NCBI RefSeq assembly: GCF_046591575.1
Contig: NZ_JBIQWA010000001.1
Span: 558,001-622,000, forward strand
Source: Marivita sp046591575
Lineage (GTDB): Bacteria > Pseudomonadota > Alphaproteobacteria > Rhodobacterales > Rhodobacteraceae
Length of the DNA stretch: 64,000 nucleotides
Direction: 5' to 3'
Part shown: positions 52,151 to 61,046 of the stretch, one piece after another
How positions within the stretch are numbered: position 1 is the stretch's first letter
Layout: every line of letters begins with the position of its first letter
Notes under the pieces: generated by a model
Databases searched by the model: none
Seen by the model: only the letters and a program-made list of their open reading frames with translations
What the model was told of the DNA's origin: nothing
Translations under genes and position numbers: made by a program

Positions 52151-52166
52151 TGTTCGAACAAAATCA
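52145..52166. repeat. Perfect 22-bp palindrome between TRAP receptor and glutamine-synthetase-like genes
   Basis: The half-site TGATTTTGTTC is followed directly by its exact reverse complement. As RNA it forms an 11-bp hairpin that competes with the GC-rich terminator-like stem just upstream; as DNA it could be an operator. Similar short palindromes may be dispersed in the genome, which cannot be tested here. Confidence 0.6.
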
Positions 52167-52214
52167 CCAGCTCCTGTGAAGGGGCTGGCACCCAGACCAC
52201 CCAAGAGGACCCCC

Positions 52215-53567
52215 ATGACATTCGAAGACCTCAAAGCCCTAGCCGAAACCGGCGAGATCGACACGGTGCTTGTCTGCATGGTCGACATGCAGGGCCGCCT
52301 CATGGGCAAACGCTTCCACGTTTCGAACTTCATCGAGAACGCGTGGAAAGAGACCCATTGCTGCAATTACCTGCTGGCCACCGACCTCGAAATGGCGACT
52401 CCCGAAGGGTACAAATCAACCAGTTGGGAATCTGGGTATGGCGACTACGTAATGAAGCCCGACATGCACACGCTGCGTCCGATCCCATGGCTTGACGGCA
52501 CTACAATGGTGCTCTGCGATATCATCGACCACCACACGCATGCCGCCGTCCCACACTCGCCCCGCCAGGTGCTCAAAAAGCAAGTTGCGCGGTTGGCCGA
52601 GATGGGCCTGACCCCGATGATGGCGACCGAACTGGAATTCTTCCTGTTCGAAAACTCCTTCGATGACATTCGCAAAGGCGGCTTCCGCGACCTCGCCCCG
52701 ATCAGCGGCTATAACGAGGATTACAACATCCTCCAAACCACCCGCGAAGAGCACGTCATGCGCCCGATCCGCAACCATCTGGTGCGCGCCGGTGTCCCGG
52801 TCGAAAACTCCAAGGGCGAAGCCGAAACAGGCCAGGAAGAACTCAACATCCGCTACGCCGATGCTGTCGCTTGTGCCGACAACCACACCATCGCGAAACA
52901 CGCGGTGAAAGAGATTGCGCAGCAACAGGGTCACGCCGTGACCTTCATGCCCAAATGGCGCGCTGATAAAGTCGGCAGCGCCGCGCATATACACCAGTCT
53001 CTGTTCAAGGGGGGCACCAACGTCTTCCACGATGCTGATGCGCCGCTGACCATGTCGGACCTGATGAAATCCTATGTCGCGGGCCTGATCAAATACGCCC
53101 CTGACATGACCGTCTTCCTCGCGCCCTATGTAAATAGCTACAAACGCTTTTTGCCGGGCACCTTTGCGCCGACGAAAACCGCGTGGTCCGTTGACAACCG
53201 CACCGCAGGCTATCGCCTTGTTGGCGAGGGCACAAAAGGCGTCCGTATCGAGTGCCGTATCCCCGGCTCGGACATCAACCCCTACCTTGCCTGCGCCGCG
53301 CAACTGGCTGCTGGCATCAAGGGAATGGAGGAAAAGCTTACCCTTGACGATCCGGTCACGGGCGATGTCTACAACATGAAAAACATCCCCGAGATCCCCA
53401 ACACCCTGCGCGCCGCAACCGAAGCCCTGCGCGGATCAACCCTGCTGCGCGAAGCGATGGGCGAAGATGTGATCGACCACTACACCCGCTGCGCCGAAGT
53501 CGAACAGGAAATGTTTGACGCCGCCGTCACCGACTGGGAAATCCAGCGCGGATTTGAAAGAGCTTAA
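52215..53567 (+). CDS. Glutamine synthetase-family gamma-glutamyl ligase
   Basis: This 450-residue protein of the GlnA/PuuA family has an N-terminal beta-grasp domain and the catalytic domain with ATELEFFLFENSFDD, the AAHIHQSLFKGGTN metal/ATP segment, and NRTAGYRLVGEGTKGVRIECRIPGSDINPYL. It differs from ordinary nitrogen-assimilating GlnA in lacking a recognisable adenylylation-site region. Relatives attach glutamate to polyamines, ethanolamine, isopropylamine or other amines. The neighbouring alcohol dehydrogenase, aldehyde dehydrogenase and amidohydrolase suggest an amino-alcohol substrate (inference). AGAGGA lies upstream of the ATG; the next gene starts three bases after the stop. Confidence 0.82.
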   Translation: MTFEDLKALAETGEIDTVLVCMVDMQGRLMGKRFHVSNFIENAWKETHCCNYLLATDLEMATPEGYKSTSWESGYGDYVMKPDMHTLRPIPWLDGTTMVLCDIIDHHTHAAVPHSPRQVLKKQVARLAEMGLTPMMATELEFFLFENSFDDIRKGGFRDLAPISGYNEDYNILQTTREEHVMRPIRNHLVRAGVPVENSKGEAETGQEELNIRYADAVACADNHTIAKHAVKEIAQQQGHAVTFMPKWRADKVGSAAHIHQSLFKGGTNVFHDADAPLTMSDLMKSYVAGLIKYAPDMTVFLAPYVNSYKRFLPGTFAPTKTAWSVDNRTAGYRLVGEGTKGVRIECRIPGSDINPYLACAAQLAAGIKGMEEKLTLDDPVTGDVYNMKNIPEIPNTLRAATEALRGSTLLREAMGEDVIDHYTRCAEVEQEMFDAAVTDWEIQRGFERA

Positions 53568-53570
53568 CCC

Positions 53571-54947
53571 ATGACCAAAACAGTTGACCTAATTTCGCCC
53601 ATCGACGGGTCGGTTTACCTCACCCGCGAGGTGCTGACGCAAGACGCTGCTTTCGCCGCCGCCCAGCGCGCGAAAGACGCCCAATCAGACTGGGCCGCAC
53701 GGCCCATCGCGGATCGCATTGCCATGGTGCGCAAAGCGGCCGACATTATCGGCAAGCAGCAAGACCGCATGACAACCGAAATCGCGCATCAGATGGGCCG
53801 CCCTATCCGCTATGGCGGCGAATTTGGCGGGTTCAACGAACGCCTGACCTATATGGCAGATGTGGCCGAAGACGCGCTCGCGCCAATGGAAATCGAAGAC
53901 AGCGAGGCGTTCCGCCGCCTGATCAAGCGCGTTCCGTGGGGCACGGTCATGGTCATCGCGCCTTGGAACTACCCTTACATGACCGCGATCAACACGGTCG
54001 CCCCGGCCCTTATTGCAGGCAATACGGTGATCCTGAAGCACGCGGGCCAGACCCTGAAAGTAGGCGAACATTTGGCAGAAGCGTTTCACAACGCGGGCGT
54101 TCCAAAAGACGTGTTTCAAAATCTTGTCCTCGACCATGACACAACCTCGGCTTTGCTATCCCGCAAAGCTGTCGATTTCGTTAATTTCACCGGCTCCGTC
54201 GGCGGCGGTCAGGCCATCGAACGCGCCGCCGCTGGCACCTTCATGCCCGTCTCAACCGAACTTGGCGGCAAAGACCCCGGCTATGTCCGCGCCGATGCCG
54301 ATGTGGATGCGGCAGTCGAAGGTCTGATGGACGGCGCGATGTTCAATGCGGGCCAGTGCTGCTGCGGCATCGAACGCATCTATGTGCACGAAACTCTTTA
54401 CGATCAATTTGTCGAAAAAGCCCTTGCTTGGGTCAACGCCCAGACCCTCGGCAACCCGCTCGACCCCGACACAACGATGGGCCCCATGGCCCACAAACGC
54501 TTCGCAGCCGAGGTCCGCGCGCAGATCGACGAGGCCGTCGCCCAAGGCGCCAAAGCCCATATCGACTCCATGCCAGCCGATGATGGCGGCGCCTACCTGA
54601 CCCCGCAAATCCTCACCAATGTCACCCACGACATGCGCGTGATGCGCGACGAAAGCTTTGGCCCCGTCGTCGGCATCATGCCGGTCAAGGACGACGCTGA
54701 AGCCACCGCGCTAATGAACGACAGCCAATTCGGCCTGACAGCCTCCATCTGGTCTAAGGACGTGGCCAAAGCCGAAGAGATCGCCGACCAGATCGAAACC
54801 GGCACCGTGTTCCTGAACCGCTGCGACTACCTCGACCCCGCGCTCTGCTGGACCGGCTGCAAAGACACCGGGCGCGGGCAGGGCCTGTCGAAACTGGCGT
54901 ATCAGGCTCTGACACGGCCCAAATCCTACCACTTAAAGAAAGCGTAA
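53571..54947 (+). CDS. NAD-dependent aldehyde dehydrogenase
   Basis: This 458-residue aldehyde dehydrogenase has APWNYPYMTAINTVAPALIAG, ELGGKDPGYV and the active-site segment FNAGQCCCGIERIYV with three consecutive cysteines. The branch differs from the GabD and PhnY proteins elsewhere in the window. It sits between the gamma-glutamyl ligase and the alcohol dehydrogenase, so it would oxidise the aldehyde the latter makes. The physiological substrate is unproven; a gamma-glutamyl aminoaldehyde is the favoured guess. Confidence 0.86.
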   Translation: MTKTVDLISPIDGSVYLTREVLTQDAAFAAAQRAKDAQSDWAARPIADRIAMVRKAADIIGKQQDRMTTEIAHQMGRPIRYGGEFGGFNERLTYMADVAEDALAPMEIEDSEAFRRLIKRVPWGTVMVIAPWNYPYMTAINTVAPALIAGNTVILKHAGQTLKVGEHLAEAFHNAGVPKDVFQNLVLDHDTTSALLSRKAVDFVNFTGSVGGGQAIERAAAGTFMPVSTELGGKDPGYVRADADVDAAVEGLMDGAMFNAGQCCCGIERIYVHETLYDQFVEKALAWVNAQTLGNPLDPDTTMGPMAHKRFAAEVRAQIDEAVAQGAKAHIDSMPADDGGAYLTPQILTNVTHDMRVMRDESFGPVVGIMPVKDDAEATALMNDSQFGLTASIWSKDVAKAEEIADQIETGTVFLNRCDYLDPALCWTGCKDTGRGQGLSKLAYQALTRPKSYHLKKA

Positions 54948-54950
54948 ATC

Positions 54951-56096
54951 ATGGCCCTGACAGGAAACTGGTCCTACCCCACCGCCATCCGCTTCGGTGC
55001 TGGCCGCATCTCGGAAATCGCCGAGGCGTGCAAAGCCGCAAACATCGCCAAGCCCCTGCTGGTCACGGATCGCGGGCTGGCGGATATGGACATCACCACC
55101 AAGACGCTCGACCTGCTGGACGCGGCAGGGCTGGGCCGCGCGCTCTTTGCCAATGTCGATCCGAACCCCAATGAGAAGAACGTCGAAGAAGGCCTCAAGG
55201 TCTACCGCGAGGGCGGTTTCGATGGCGTCGTCGCCTTCGGAGGCGGTTCCGGCCTTGATCTGGCGAAAACGCTTGCCTTCATGGCAGGCCAGACGCGCCC
55301 GCTCTGGGATTTCGAAGATATCGGCGACTGGTGGACCCGCGCCGACCCCAACGGCATCCACCCCATCGTCGCCGTGCCCACGACAGCAGGCACCGGGTCC
55401 GAAGTGGGCCGCGCCAGTGTCATCACCAACTCTGAAACGCACGAAAAGAAGATCATCTTCCACCCCAAGATGCTACCAGCCGTGGTGATCTGCGACCCAG
55501 AGTTGACCGTTGGAATGCCCAAATTCATCACTGCTGGCACCGGCCTCGACGCCTTCGCCCACTGCGTCGAAGCCTTCAGCAGCCCGCATTACCACCCCAT
55601 GAGCCAAGGCATCGCTTTGGAGGGCATGAAGCTGGTCATCGACAACCTGCCCGTGGCCTATAACGACCCCACCAACATCGACGCCCGCGCCAACATGATG
55701 AGCGCTGCCGCCATGGGCGCAACCGCCTTCCAAAAGGGCCTCGGCGCGATCCACGCCATGTCCCACCCCATCGGCGCGCATCACCACACACATCACGGCA
55801 CAACCAACGCCGTGTGTATGCCGGCTGTGTTGAAGTTCAACGCCGACGCCATCCGCGACCGCTTTGATCAAGCGGCAGGCTATCTTGGTATAGATGGCGG
55901 GTTCGAGGGCTTCCAAGCGTTTGTCGACCAGTTCAACACACAGCTCGCTATCCCGAAAACACTCTCCGAGCTGGGTGTCAAAGACCCAGATCTCGACATT
56001 CTGGTTCGCGACGCGTTGAAAGATCCGTCCACTGGTGGCAATCCCGTCAAAATGACAGAAAGCAACACTCGCACCATGATGGAAGCCATATTGTAA
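54951..56096 (+). CDS. Iron-containing alcohol dehydrogenase
   Basis: This 381-residue group III dehydrogenase has the NAD-binding AFGGGSGLDLAKT, VPTTAGTGSEVGRASVI and the metal site GTGLDAFAHCVEAF with the late histidines in HAMSHPIGAHHHTHHG. It converts a primary alcohol to the aldehyde. It is the last gene of the operon and starts three bases after the aldehyde dehydrogenase stop. The operon is followed by a strong GC hairpin. Confidence 0.88.
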   Translation: MALTGNWSYPTAIRFGAGRISEIAEACKAANIAKPLLVTDRGLADMDITTKTLDLLDAAGLGRALFANVDPNPNEKNVEEGLKVYREGGFDGVVAFGGGSGLDLAKTLAFMAGQTRPLWDFEDIGDWWTRADPNGIHPIVAVPTTAGTGSEVGRASVITNSETHEKKIIFHPKMLPAVVICDPELTVGMPKFITAGTGLDAFAHCVEAFSSPHYHPMSQGIALEGMKLVIDNLPVAYNDPTNIDARANMMSAAAMGATAFQKGLGAIHAMSHPIGAHHHTHHGTTNAVCMPAVLKFNADAIRDRFDQAAGYLGIDGGFEGFQAFVDQFNTQLAIPKTLSELGVKDPDLDILVRDALKDPSTGGNPVKMTESNTRTMMEAIL

Positions 56097-56246
56097 AATT
56101 CAACTGGCAAAGATCACGGATCGCGTTCGAAAAGCAGACAGTCTTTCAAGCCGCTGTTTTTCTCAAATTCCTTGAAAGCAGCTCAAACCTATCGAGGCTG
56201 GCGCTTGGTCCGCGTCTTCTTCTTTTTTGAAATATGCCGGGGGGTG

Positions 56247-56264
56247 CGGGGGGCTGGCCCCCCG
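56247..56264. terminator. GC-rich hairpin between the alcohol dehydrogenase and epimerase genes
   Basis: An 8-bp stem (CGGGGGGC at 56247-56254, GCCCCCCG at 56257-56264) lies between convergent genes. The 233-base gap 56097-56329 otherwise shows no gene. No T run follows on the plus strand, but a pyrimidine-rich stretch (TCTTCTTCTTTTTT) precedes it. Confidence 0.5.
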
Positions 56265-56329
56265 TGTCTCGACGGGTTCCGGCACGGCGACGCCAGTATA
56301 ATCAGGCTGCTACGTCAACAGAATGTGCA

Positions 56330-57334
56330 TCAAATTTTGTAATAGTCACGATACCACGCCACAAACCGCGCCACACCGGTTCGGATGTCGGTTTGTGGCG
56401 CATATCCGGTCAGGTTTCGCAACAGCGACGCGTCGGCCCAAGTGGCAAAAACGTCGCCCTTTTGCATGTCCATGTAATTCCGTTTGGCGGTGATCCCGGT
56501 TTCCGCCTCGATTGCTTCGATAAAATCAAGCAATCGTACCTTGTCTGAATTGCCGATATTGACCACCCGGTAAGGCGCTGCTGGGCTCAGCGTATCATTG
56601 TCCACGGCTGTGTCAGGTGCGCCGGGGATCGTGTGCATCAACAATCGAATCCCACGCACCAGATCATCCACATAGGTAAAGTCCCGATACATGTCGCCAT
56701 GATTGTAGATGTCGATCGGCGTCCCTTCGAAGATCCCTTTGGTGAATTTGAAAAGCGCCATATCCGGGCGGCCCCATGGCCCGTATACCGTGAAGAACCG
56801 AAACATCGTGGTCGGGATTTGCCACAAATGCGCATAGGCATGGGCCATCGCCTCATTCGCTTTCTTCGTCGCGGCATAGAAGGTCAGCGGCGTGTCGGCC
56901 TTGTCCGTCTCGCGAAATGGCATCTGATCGTTGGCCCCATAAACCGATGACGTTGACGCCATCAGCAGATGCGCAACCTGCAAATGCCGCGCGGCTTCCA
57001 TGACGTTGAACGTGCCCACCAGATTGCTGTCCAGATAGGCACGCGGGTTTTCCAGCGAATAGCGCACTCCGGCCTGCCCCGCGAGGTGAACGATGATATC
57101 CGGCTCGAACTCTATCGCGACCTGCGAGAACGTTTCGTTTTCCTCCAGACTGGCTTGCGTAAAACTGTAGTTTTGCGATTGCAGCAGCATTTGGTTGCGA
57201 CGCTGTTTCAATGTGACATCATAGTAATCTGTCATCGCGTCATAGCCATGAACCACATAGCCCTCACCAAGAAGCAACCGGGCCAAGTGGTATCCGATAA
57301 AGCCGGCCGTGCCGGTGATGAGAACGCGGGTCAT
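56330..57334 (-). CDS. UDP-glucuronate 4-epimerase-like NAD-dependent sugar epimerase
   Basis: This 334-residue extended short-chain dehydrogenase has GTAGFIGYHLA for NAD, the STSSVYG segment and the catalytic YAATKKANE (Y-x3-K). The typical RFFTVYGPWGRPDMALFKF and YNHGDMYRDFTYVDD of UDP-glucuronate epimerases are also present. It would make UDP-galacturonate for surface polysaccharides. The ATG at 57334 begins exactly at the conserved MTRVLITG. It stands alone, convergent with the preceding operon. Confidence 0.87.
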   Translation of the reverse strand: MTRVLITGTAGFIGYHLARLLLGEGYVVHGYDAMTDYYDVTLKQRRNQMLLQSQNYSFTQASLEENETFSQVAIEFEPDIIVHLAGQAGVRYSLENPRAYLDSNLVGTFNVMEAARHLQVAHLLMASTSSVYGANDQMPFRETDKADTPLTFYAATKKANEAMAHAYAHLWQIPTTMFRFFTVYGPWGRPDMALFKFTKGIFEGTPIDIYNHGDMYRDFTYVDDLVRGIRLLMHTIPGAPDTAVDNDTLSPAAPYRVVNIGNSDKVRLLDFIEAIEAETGITAKRNYMDMQKGDVFATWADASLLRNLTGYAPQTDIRTGVARFVAWYRDYYKI

Positions 57335-57499
57335 AATGAAACTCTTGGGTGTCGTATCAGCCAAAACACGCCTATCACGCCGCGTGTATCACCGCCATAG
57401 ACGCACCTTCACTGCCCGTGCTTACTCTCTTAACGCGACCTGACCAGTGATTTCGCAAACGGACTGGTACAGGGCGGACCGTGGACATACATCCACTTT

Positions 57500-58237
57500 A
57501 TGAGACTTCGTTCGCTTTTCGAAAAATCCAAGCGTTCTACTGTGGCTGTTCCCTATGACCCAATCGCACCGGATGGAGCGTTTTGTGTCATCGGCGACAT
57601 TCATGGGCGGTTTGATCTGCTACAGTTATTGGTTGGCGCATTGCCCAAAGGGGTCAGTATCATGTCGGTGGGCGATATGATCGACCGTGGCGCACAAAGC
57701 GCGGATGTTCTGCGCTTTGTCAAAGATCATTCCGAAATGTCGGCCTTGATGGGCAATCACGAAGCGATGATGCTGGCCTTTTTGTCAGATCCGGAAACCA
57801 ATGGCAGCCGCTGGATCAGAAATGGCGGGCTTCAAACCCTGACCAGCTTTGGCATTTCCGGTGCGACCGAAACCGCAAATGCCCAGCAATTACGCGATAT
57901 GCGCGACGCCTTGTTCAATGCCATGGGCGACGATCTTGTCACTTGGGTATCGGGGCTTGAACATGTCGCCTCATCCGGCAATGTCGTGGTGGTTCATGCC
58001 GGGGCCGATCCTGATCTGCCCCTGACCGATCAAACCGCCGATACATTTATCTGGGGCCACCCCCAATTTCACAAGAAACCCCGAAGCGATGGGTTTTGGA
58101 TTGTGCATGGACATACAATTTTCGATACGCCCAAACTGCGGGAGGGTCGTATTTCCATAGACACCGGGGCGTATGCAACGGGCCAACTGACCGCGGCCGT
58201 GTTTTCCAAAGATGGCGTTGAGTTCGTGACAACCTGA
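57500..58237 (+). CDS. Serine/threonine-type metallophosphatase
   Basis: This 245-residue phosphoesterase has the full metallophosphatase motif set: GDIHGRFD, GDMIDRG, GNHE, a histidine in VVVHAGADPD and HGHT near the end. Proteins of this size include the bacterial protein phosphatase and bis(5'-nucleosyl)-tetraphosphatase groups; the exact substrate is not predictable. The ribosome site is weak. It is divergent from the epimerase gene and 104 bp upstream of icd. Confidence 0.85.
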   Translation: MRLRSLFEKSKRSTVAVPYDPIAPDGAFCVIGDIHGRFDLLQLLVGALPKGVSIMSVGDMIDRGAQSADVLRFVKDHSEMSALMGNHEAMMLAFLSDPETNGSRWIRNGGLQTLTSFGISGATETANAQQLRDMRDALFNAMGDDLVTWVSGLEHVASSGNVVVVHAGADPDLPLTDQTADTFIWGHPQFHKKPRSDGFWIVHGHTIFDTPKLREGRISIDTGAYATGQLTAAVFSKDGVEFVTT

Positions 58238-58341
58238 ACCCGTTCTGCTCAGGACGTTGCGGCAATGTATACCACTGTATGCGGTTTACGACTCGCAGCA
58301 TTTCTTTTATGGCAAGAGCAAATCCAAGAAAGGCGTGACCC

Positions 58342-60549
58342 ATGGCTGACAATAGCACTCCCGATATCATTTACACCAAAGTAGACGAAGCCCCGGAACT
58401 GGCTTCGGCCTCTTTTCTGCCAATCATCCAGAAATTCGCAAGTGCCGCAGGGGTGAGCGTCGGCACCAAAGACATCTCTCTGGCGGGTCGCATCATCGCC
58501 ACCTTTCCCGAAGTCCTGACACCCGAGCAGCAGCAATCCGATGACCTGGCCGAACTTGGCAAACTGGTTAAAACGCCCGAAGCGAATGTGATCAAACTGC
58601 CGAACATCTCGGCCTCTGTTCCGCAATTGGTTGCGGCAATCAAGGAACTGCAAAGCCAAGGCTATGCGCTTCCTGATTATCCAGAAGCGCCCAGCACCGA
58701 CGCAGAGAAAGCCATCCGCGCAAAATACGACACAATCAAAGGATCTGCCGTGAACCCGGTCCTGCGCGAAGGCAACTCCGACCGCCGCGCGGCCAAGGCG
58801 GTGAAATCCTACGCCCAAAACAACCCCCATCGCATGGGGGATTGGTCCGCCGACAGTAAAACGCGCGTTGCGTCGATGTCGGGGGGGGATTTCTTTTCGA
58901 ACGAAACATCCGCAACTTTGGCCGAAGACAGCACCGCCAAGATTGTTCTTGTCGGACAAGACGGATCAGAAACGGTTCTGAAAGACGGGCTCAGCTATCC
59001 GGCAGGCACGGTTGTCGACGCGACCTTCATGTCGGCCAAGGCTCTGGATGCGTTTCTTGAGGACGAGATCGCAAAAACAAAAGCGGACGGAACGCTCTTT
59101 TCGTTGCACCTCAAAGCGACGATGATGAAGGTCTCTGATCCAATCATCTTTGGTCACGCGGTCAAAGCCTTCCTCAAGCCTGTCTTCGATAAATACGGCG
59201 ACGAAATGGATGCGCTTGGCGTTGACCCCAATTCGGGTCTGGGCGATTTGCTGGCCCGGGTTGATGGCAACCCAGAGATCAAGGCCGAGATCGAAAAAGT
59301 CATGGCAGATCAACCGCCGATGTATATGGTGGACAGTGACAAGGGCCTGACCAATCTGCACGTTCCCAGTGATGTGATCATCGACGCCTCTATGCCCGCT
59401 CTTATCCGCGCAGGCGGCAAGGGATGGGGGCCGGATGGCGCGGAATCTGACGCCAACTGCATAATCCCCGACAATTCCTATGCACCGGTTTATGACGAGG
59501 CGATCAAGTTCTTCAAGGAAACCGGCAAGATGAACCCGGCCACCGCTGGCACCGTTCAGAACATCGGCCTGATGGCGCAGAAGGCGCAGGAATACGGATC
59601 ACACCCAACCACGTTCGAAATCCCGCACCCGGGTACGGTCAAGATGATCCTGGGCGACGGAACGGTCCTGCATGAACATACCGTCGAAACGGGCGACATC
59701 TGGCGCTCTGCCTCCGCGCGCAAGGCCCCGATCGAAGATTGGGTGCAACTGGCCATCGACCGTCAGAAAGCGGAGGGCTGCGAAGCGATTTTCTGGCTCG
59801 ACGCCGACCGCGCGCATGACGCAGAGCTGATCAAATACGTTAAACCGATCCTTGAGGCGAAAGGCGTGGCCGACAAGTTCAAGATCATGGCCCCCCGCGA
59901 AGCGACCCGTGCGTCGTTTGAAACAATCACCGCTGGCAAAACGTCCATCGCGATCACCGGCAACGTGCTGCGCGATTATCTAACCGACCTGTTCCCGATC
60001 CTTGAATTGGCAACGTCGGCCAAGATGCTGTCTATCGTCAAATTGATGAACGGTGGTGGTCTTTTTGAAACCGGCGCGGGCGGATCGGCCCCAAAGCACG
60101 TCCAGCAGTTGGTGGAAGAAAACCATTTGCGTTGGGACAGCTTGGGCGAATTCTGCGCACTTGGCGAAAGCCTCCAGTTCCTTGCTGACGCGCGCAACAA
60201 CGAAAAGGCGCGCGTTCTGGGCAAGGCGGTTGATGCGGCAACGCAGGGCATCCTCGACAACAACCGCTCACCTTCGCGCAAGGTGGGGGAACCCGACAAC
60301 CGCGACAGCCATTACTGGTTCGCCCGCTACTGGGCCGAGGCGCTGGCGGAACAGTCCGACGATGCCGAGCTTGCGTCACATTTTGCGCCCATAGCGAAAG
60401 AGCTGGCCGATAAGGAAGACGCGATCCTGTCTGAGCTTGCAGCGGCACAAGGCAAGCCAGTGGATATCGGCGGATACTATCACAGCGATCCCGCAAAGAC
60501 GGCGGCGGTTATGCGACCGTCCAAAACGTTGAACGCAATCATAGGCTAA
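58342..60549 (+). CDS. icd: Monomeric NADP-dependent isocitrate dehydrogenase
   Basis: This 735-residue protein is the large single-chain isocitrate dehydrogenase, unrelated in length to the dimeric form of about 415 residues. Characteristic segments are IIYTKVDEAPELASASFLPI at the start, GSAVNPVLREGNSDRRAAKAVK, the DANCIIPDNSYAPVYDEAI region and the late NRDSHYWFARYWAEAL. It makes 2-oxoglutarate and NADPH in the citric acid cycle. AAGAAAGGCG precedes the ATG. Confidence 0.95.
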   Translation: MADNSTPDIIYTKVDEAPELASASFLPIIQKFASAAGVSVGTKDISLAGRIIATFPEVLTPEQQQSDDLAELGKLVKTPEANVIKLPNISASVPQLVAAIKELQSQGYALPDYPEAPSTDAEKAIRAKYDTIKGSAVNPVLREGNSDRRAAKAVKSYAQNNPHRMGDWSADSKTRVASMSGGDFFSNETSATLAEDSTAKIVLVGQDGSETVLKDGLSYPAGTVVDATFMSAKALDAFLEDEIAKTKADGTLFSLHLKATMMKVSDPIIFGHAVKAFLKPVFDKYGDEMDALGVDPNSGLGDLLARVDGNPEIKAEIEKVMADQPPMYMVDSDKGLTNLHVPSDVIIDASMPALIRAGGKGWGPDGAESDANCIIPDNSYAPVYDEAIKFFKETGKMNPATAGTVQNIGLMAQKAQEYGSHPTTFEIPHPGTVKMILGDGTVLHEHTVETGDIWRSASARKAPIEDWVQLAIDRQKAEGCEAIFWLDADRAHDAELIKYVKPILEAKGVADKFKIMAPREATRASFETITAGKTSIAITGNVLRDYLTDLFPILELATSAKMLSIVKLMNGGGLFETGAGGSAPKHVQQLVEENHLRWDSLGEFCALGESLQFLADARNNEKARVLGKAVDAATQGILDNNRSPSRKVGEPDNRDSHYWFARYWAEALAEQSDDAELASHFAPIAKELADKEDAILSELAAAQGKPVDIGGYYHSDPAKTAAVMRPSKTLNAIIG

Positions 60550-60555
60550 ACAATC

Positions 60556-60581
60556 TAGGTCGGGCAAACCTGTCCGACCTA
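60556..60581. terminator. Bidirectional hairpin between icd and the ASCH gene
   Basis: An 8-bp stem (TAGGTCGG at 60556-60563, CCGACCTA at 60574-60581) lies just after icd and includes the stop codon of the convergent ASCH gene. No strong T run is present. Confidence 0.55.
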
Positions 60582-61031
60582 CCCCAACGCCCCGTCATTG
60601 GTGCGGTCAGGGCATCTCAGATCCTCGACGATGCTGAAGCGTTCCCAGACGACCATCATGTCTTCGGAAAAACCACCATTGCGCAGGAAATACGCGCGGT
60701 GGTCAGCGGCCCAGGCCTCTCTGGTTTCCCTCTCGCCCTCTGCCAGCGCCATGTCATCGGTCACGTCCAAGAAGCGGCATTTCACAACCTCCTCTGTTTT
60801 GATGACAAGTTCCGGATCACCGCTCCAGTTCAGCACGATATCGCACCGCCCCGGTTCAGGCAGCGGTTCCCCCTGCTCAAAATCCCGTAAGGCTCCGGTT
60901 GTCGCGGTTTTCTTGCCCACACGCACAAGACGGATCAACCTTGCGCTCAAATCGGCAGAGTCGCCGAATTTGAACGTCACCGCACCCGAATAGCGGCGGT
61001 GCAAATGCAGCAGATCTTGGGACAAAGCCAT
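60579..61031 (-). CDS. ASCH-domain protein
   Basis: This 150-residue protein has the ASCH fold pattern, with the signature VGKKTATTGALRDFEQGEPLP followed by DIVLNWSGDPELVIKTEEVVKCRFLDV and the aromatic end RETREAWAADHRAYFLRNGGFSEDMMVVWERF. Relatives bind RNA or hydrolyse modified cytidines. The precise role here is unknown. GAAGGCG precedes the ATG. It is convergent with icd and lies 15 bases from the glycosyltransferase stop on the same strand. Confidence 0.8.
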   Translation of the reverse strand: MALSQDLLHLHRRYSGAVTFKFGDSADLSARLIRLVRVGKKTATTGALRDFEQGEPLPEPGRCDIVLNWSGDPELVIKTEEVVKCRFLDVTDDMALAEGERETREAWAADHRAYFLRNGGFSEDMMVVWERFSIVEDLRCPDRTNDGALG

Positions 61032-61046
61032 ACGCCTTCTATACGT

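Noticed and set aside
50141..52366. 741-codon open frame on the minus strand across the second TRAP operon
   Set aside because: It is antisense to DctM, the TRAP receptor and the ligase start, all with clear family motifs. The frame has no recognisable domain.
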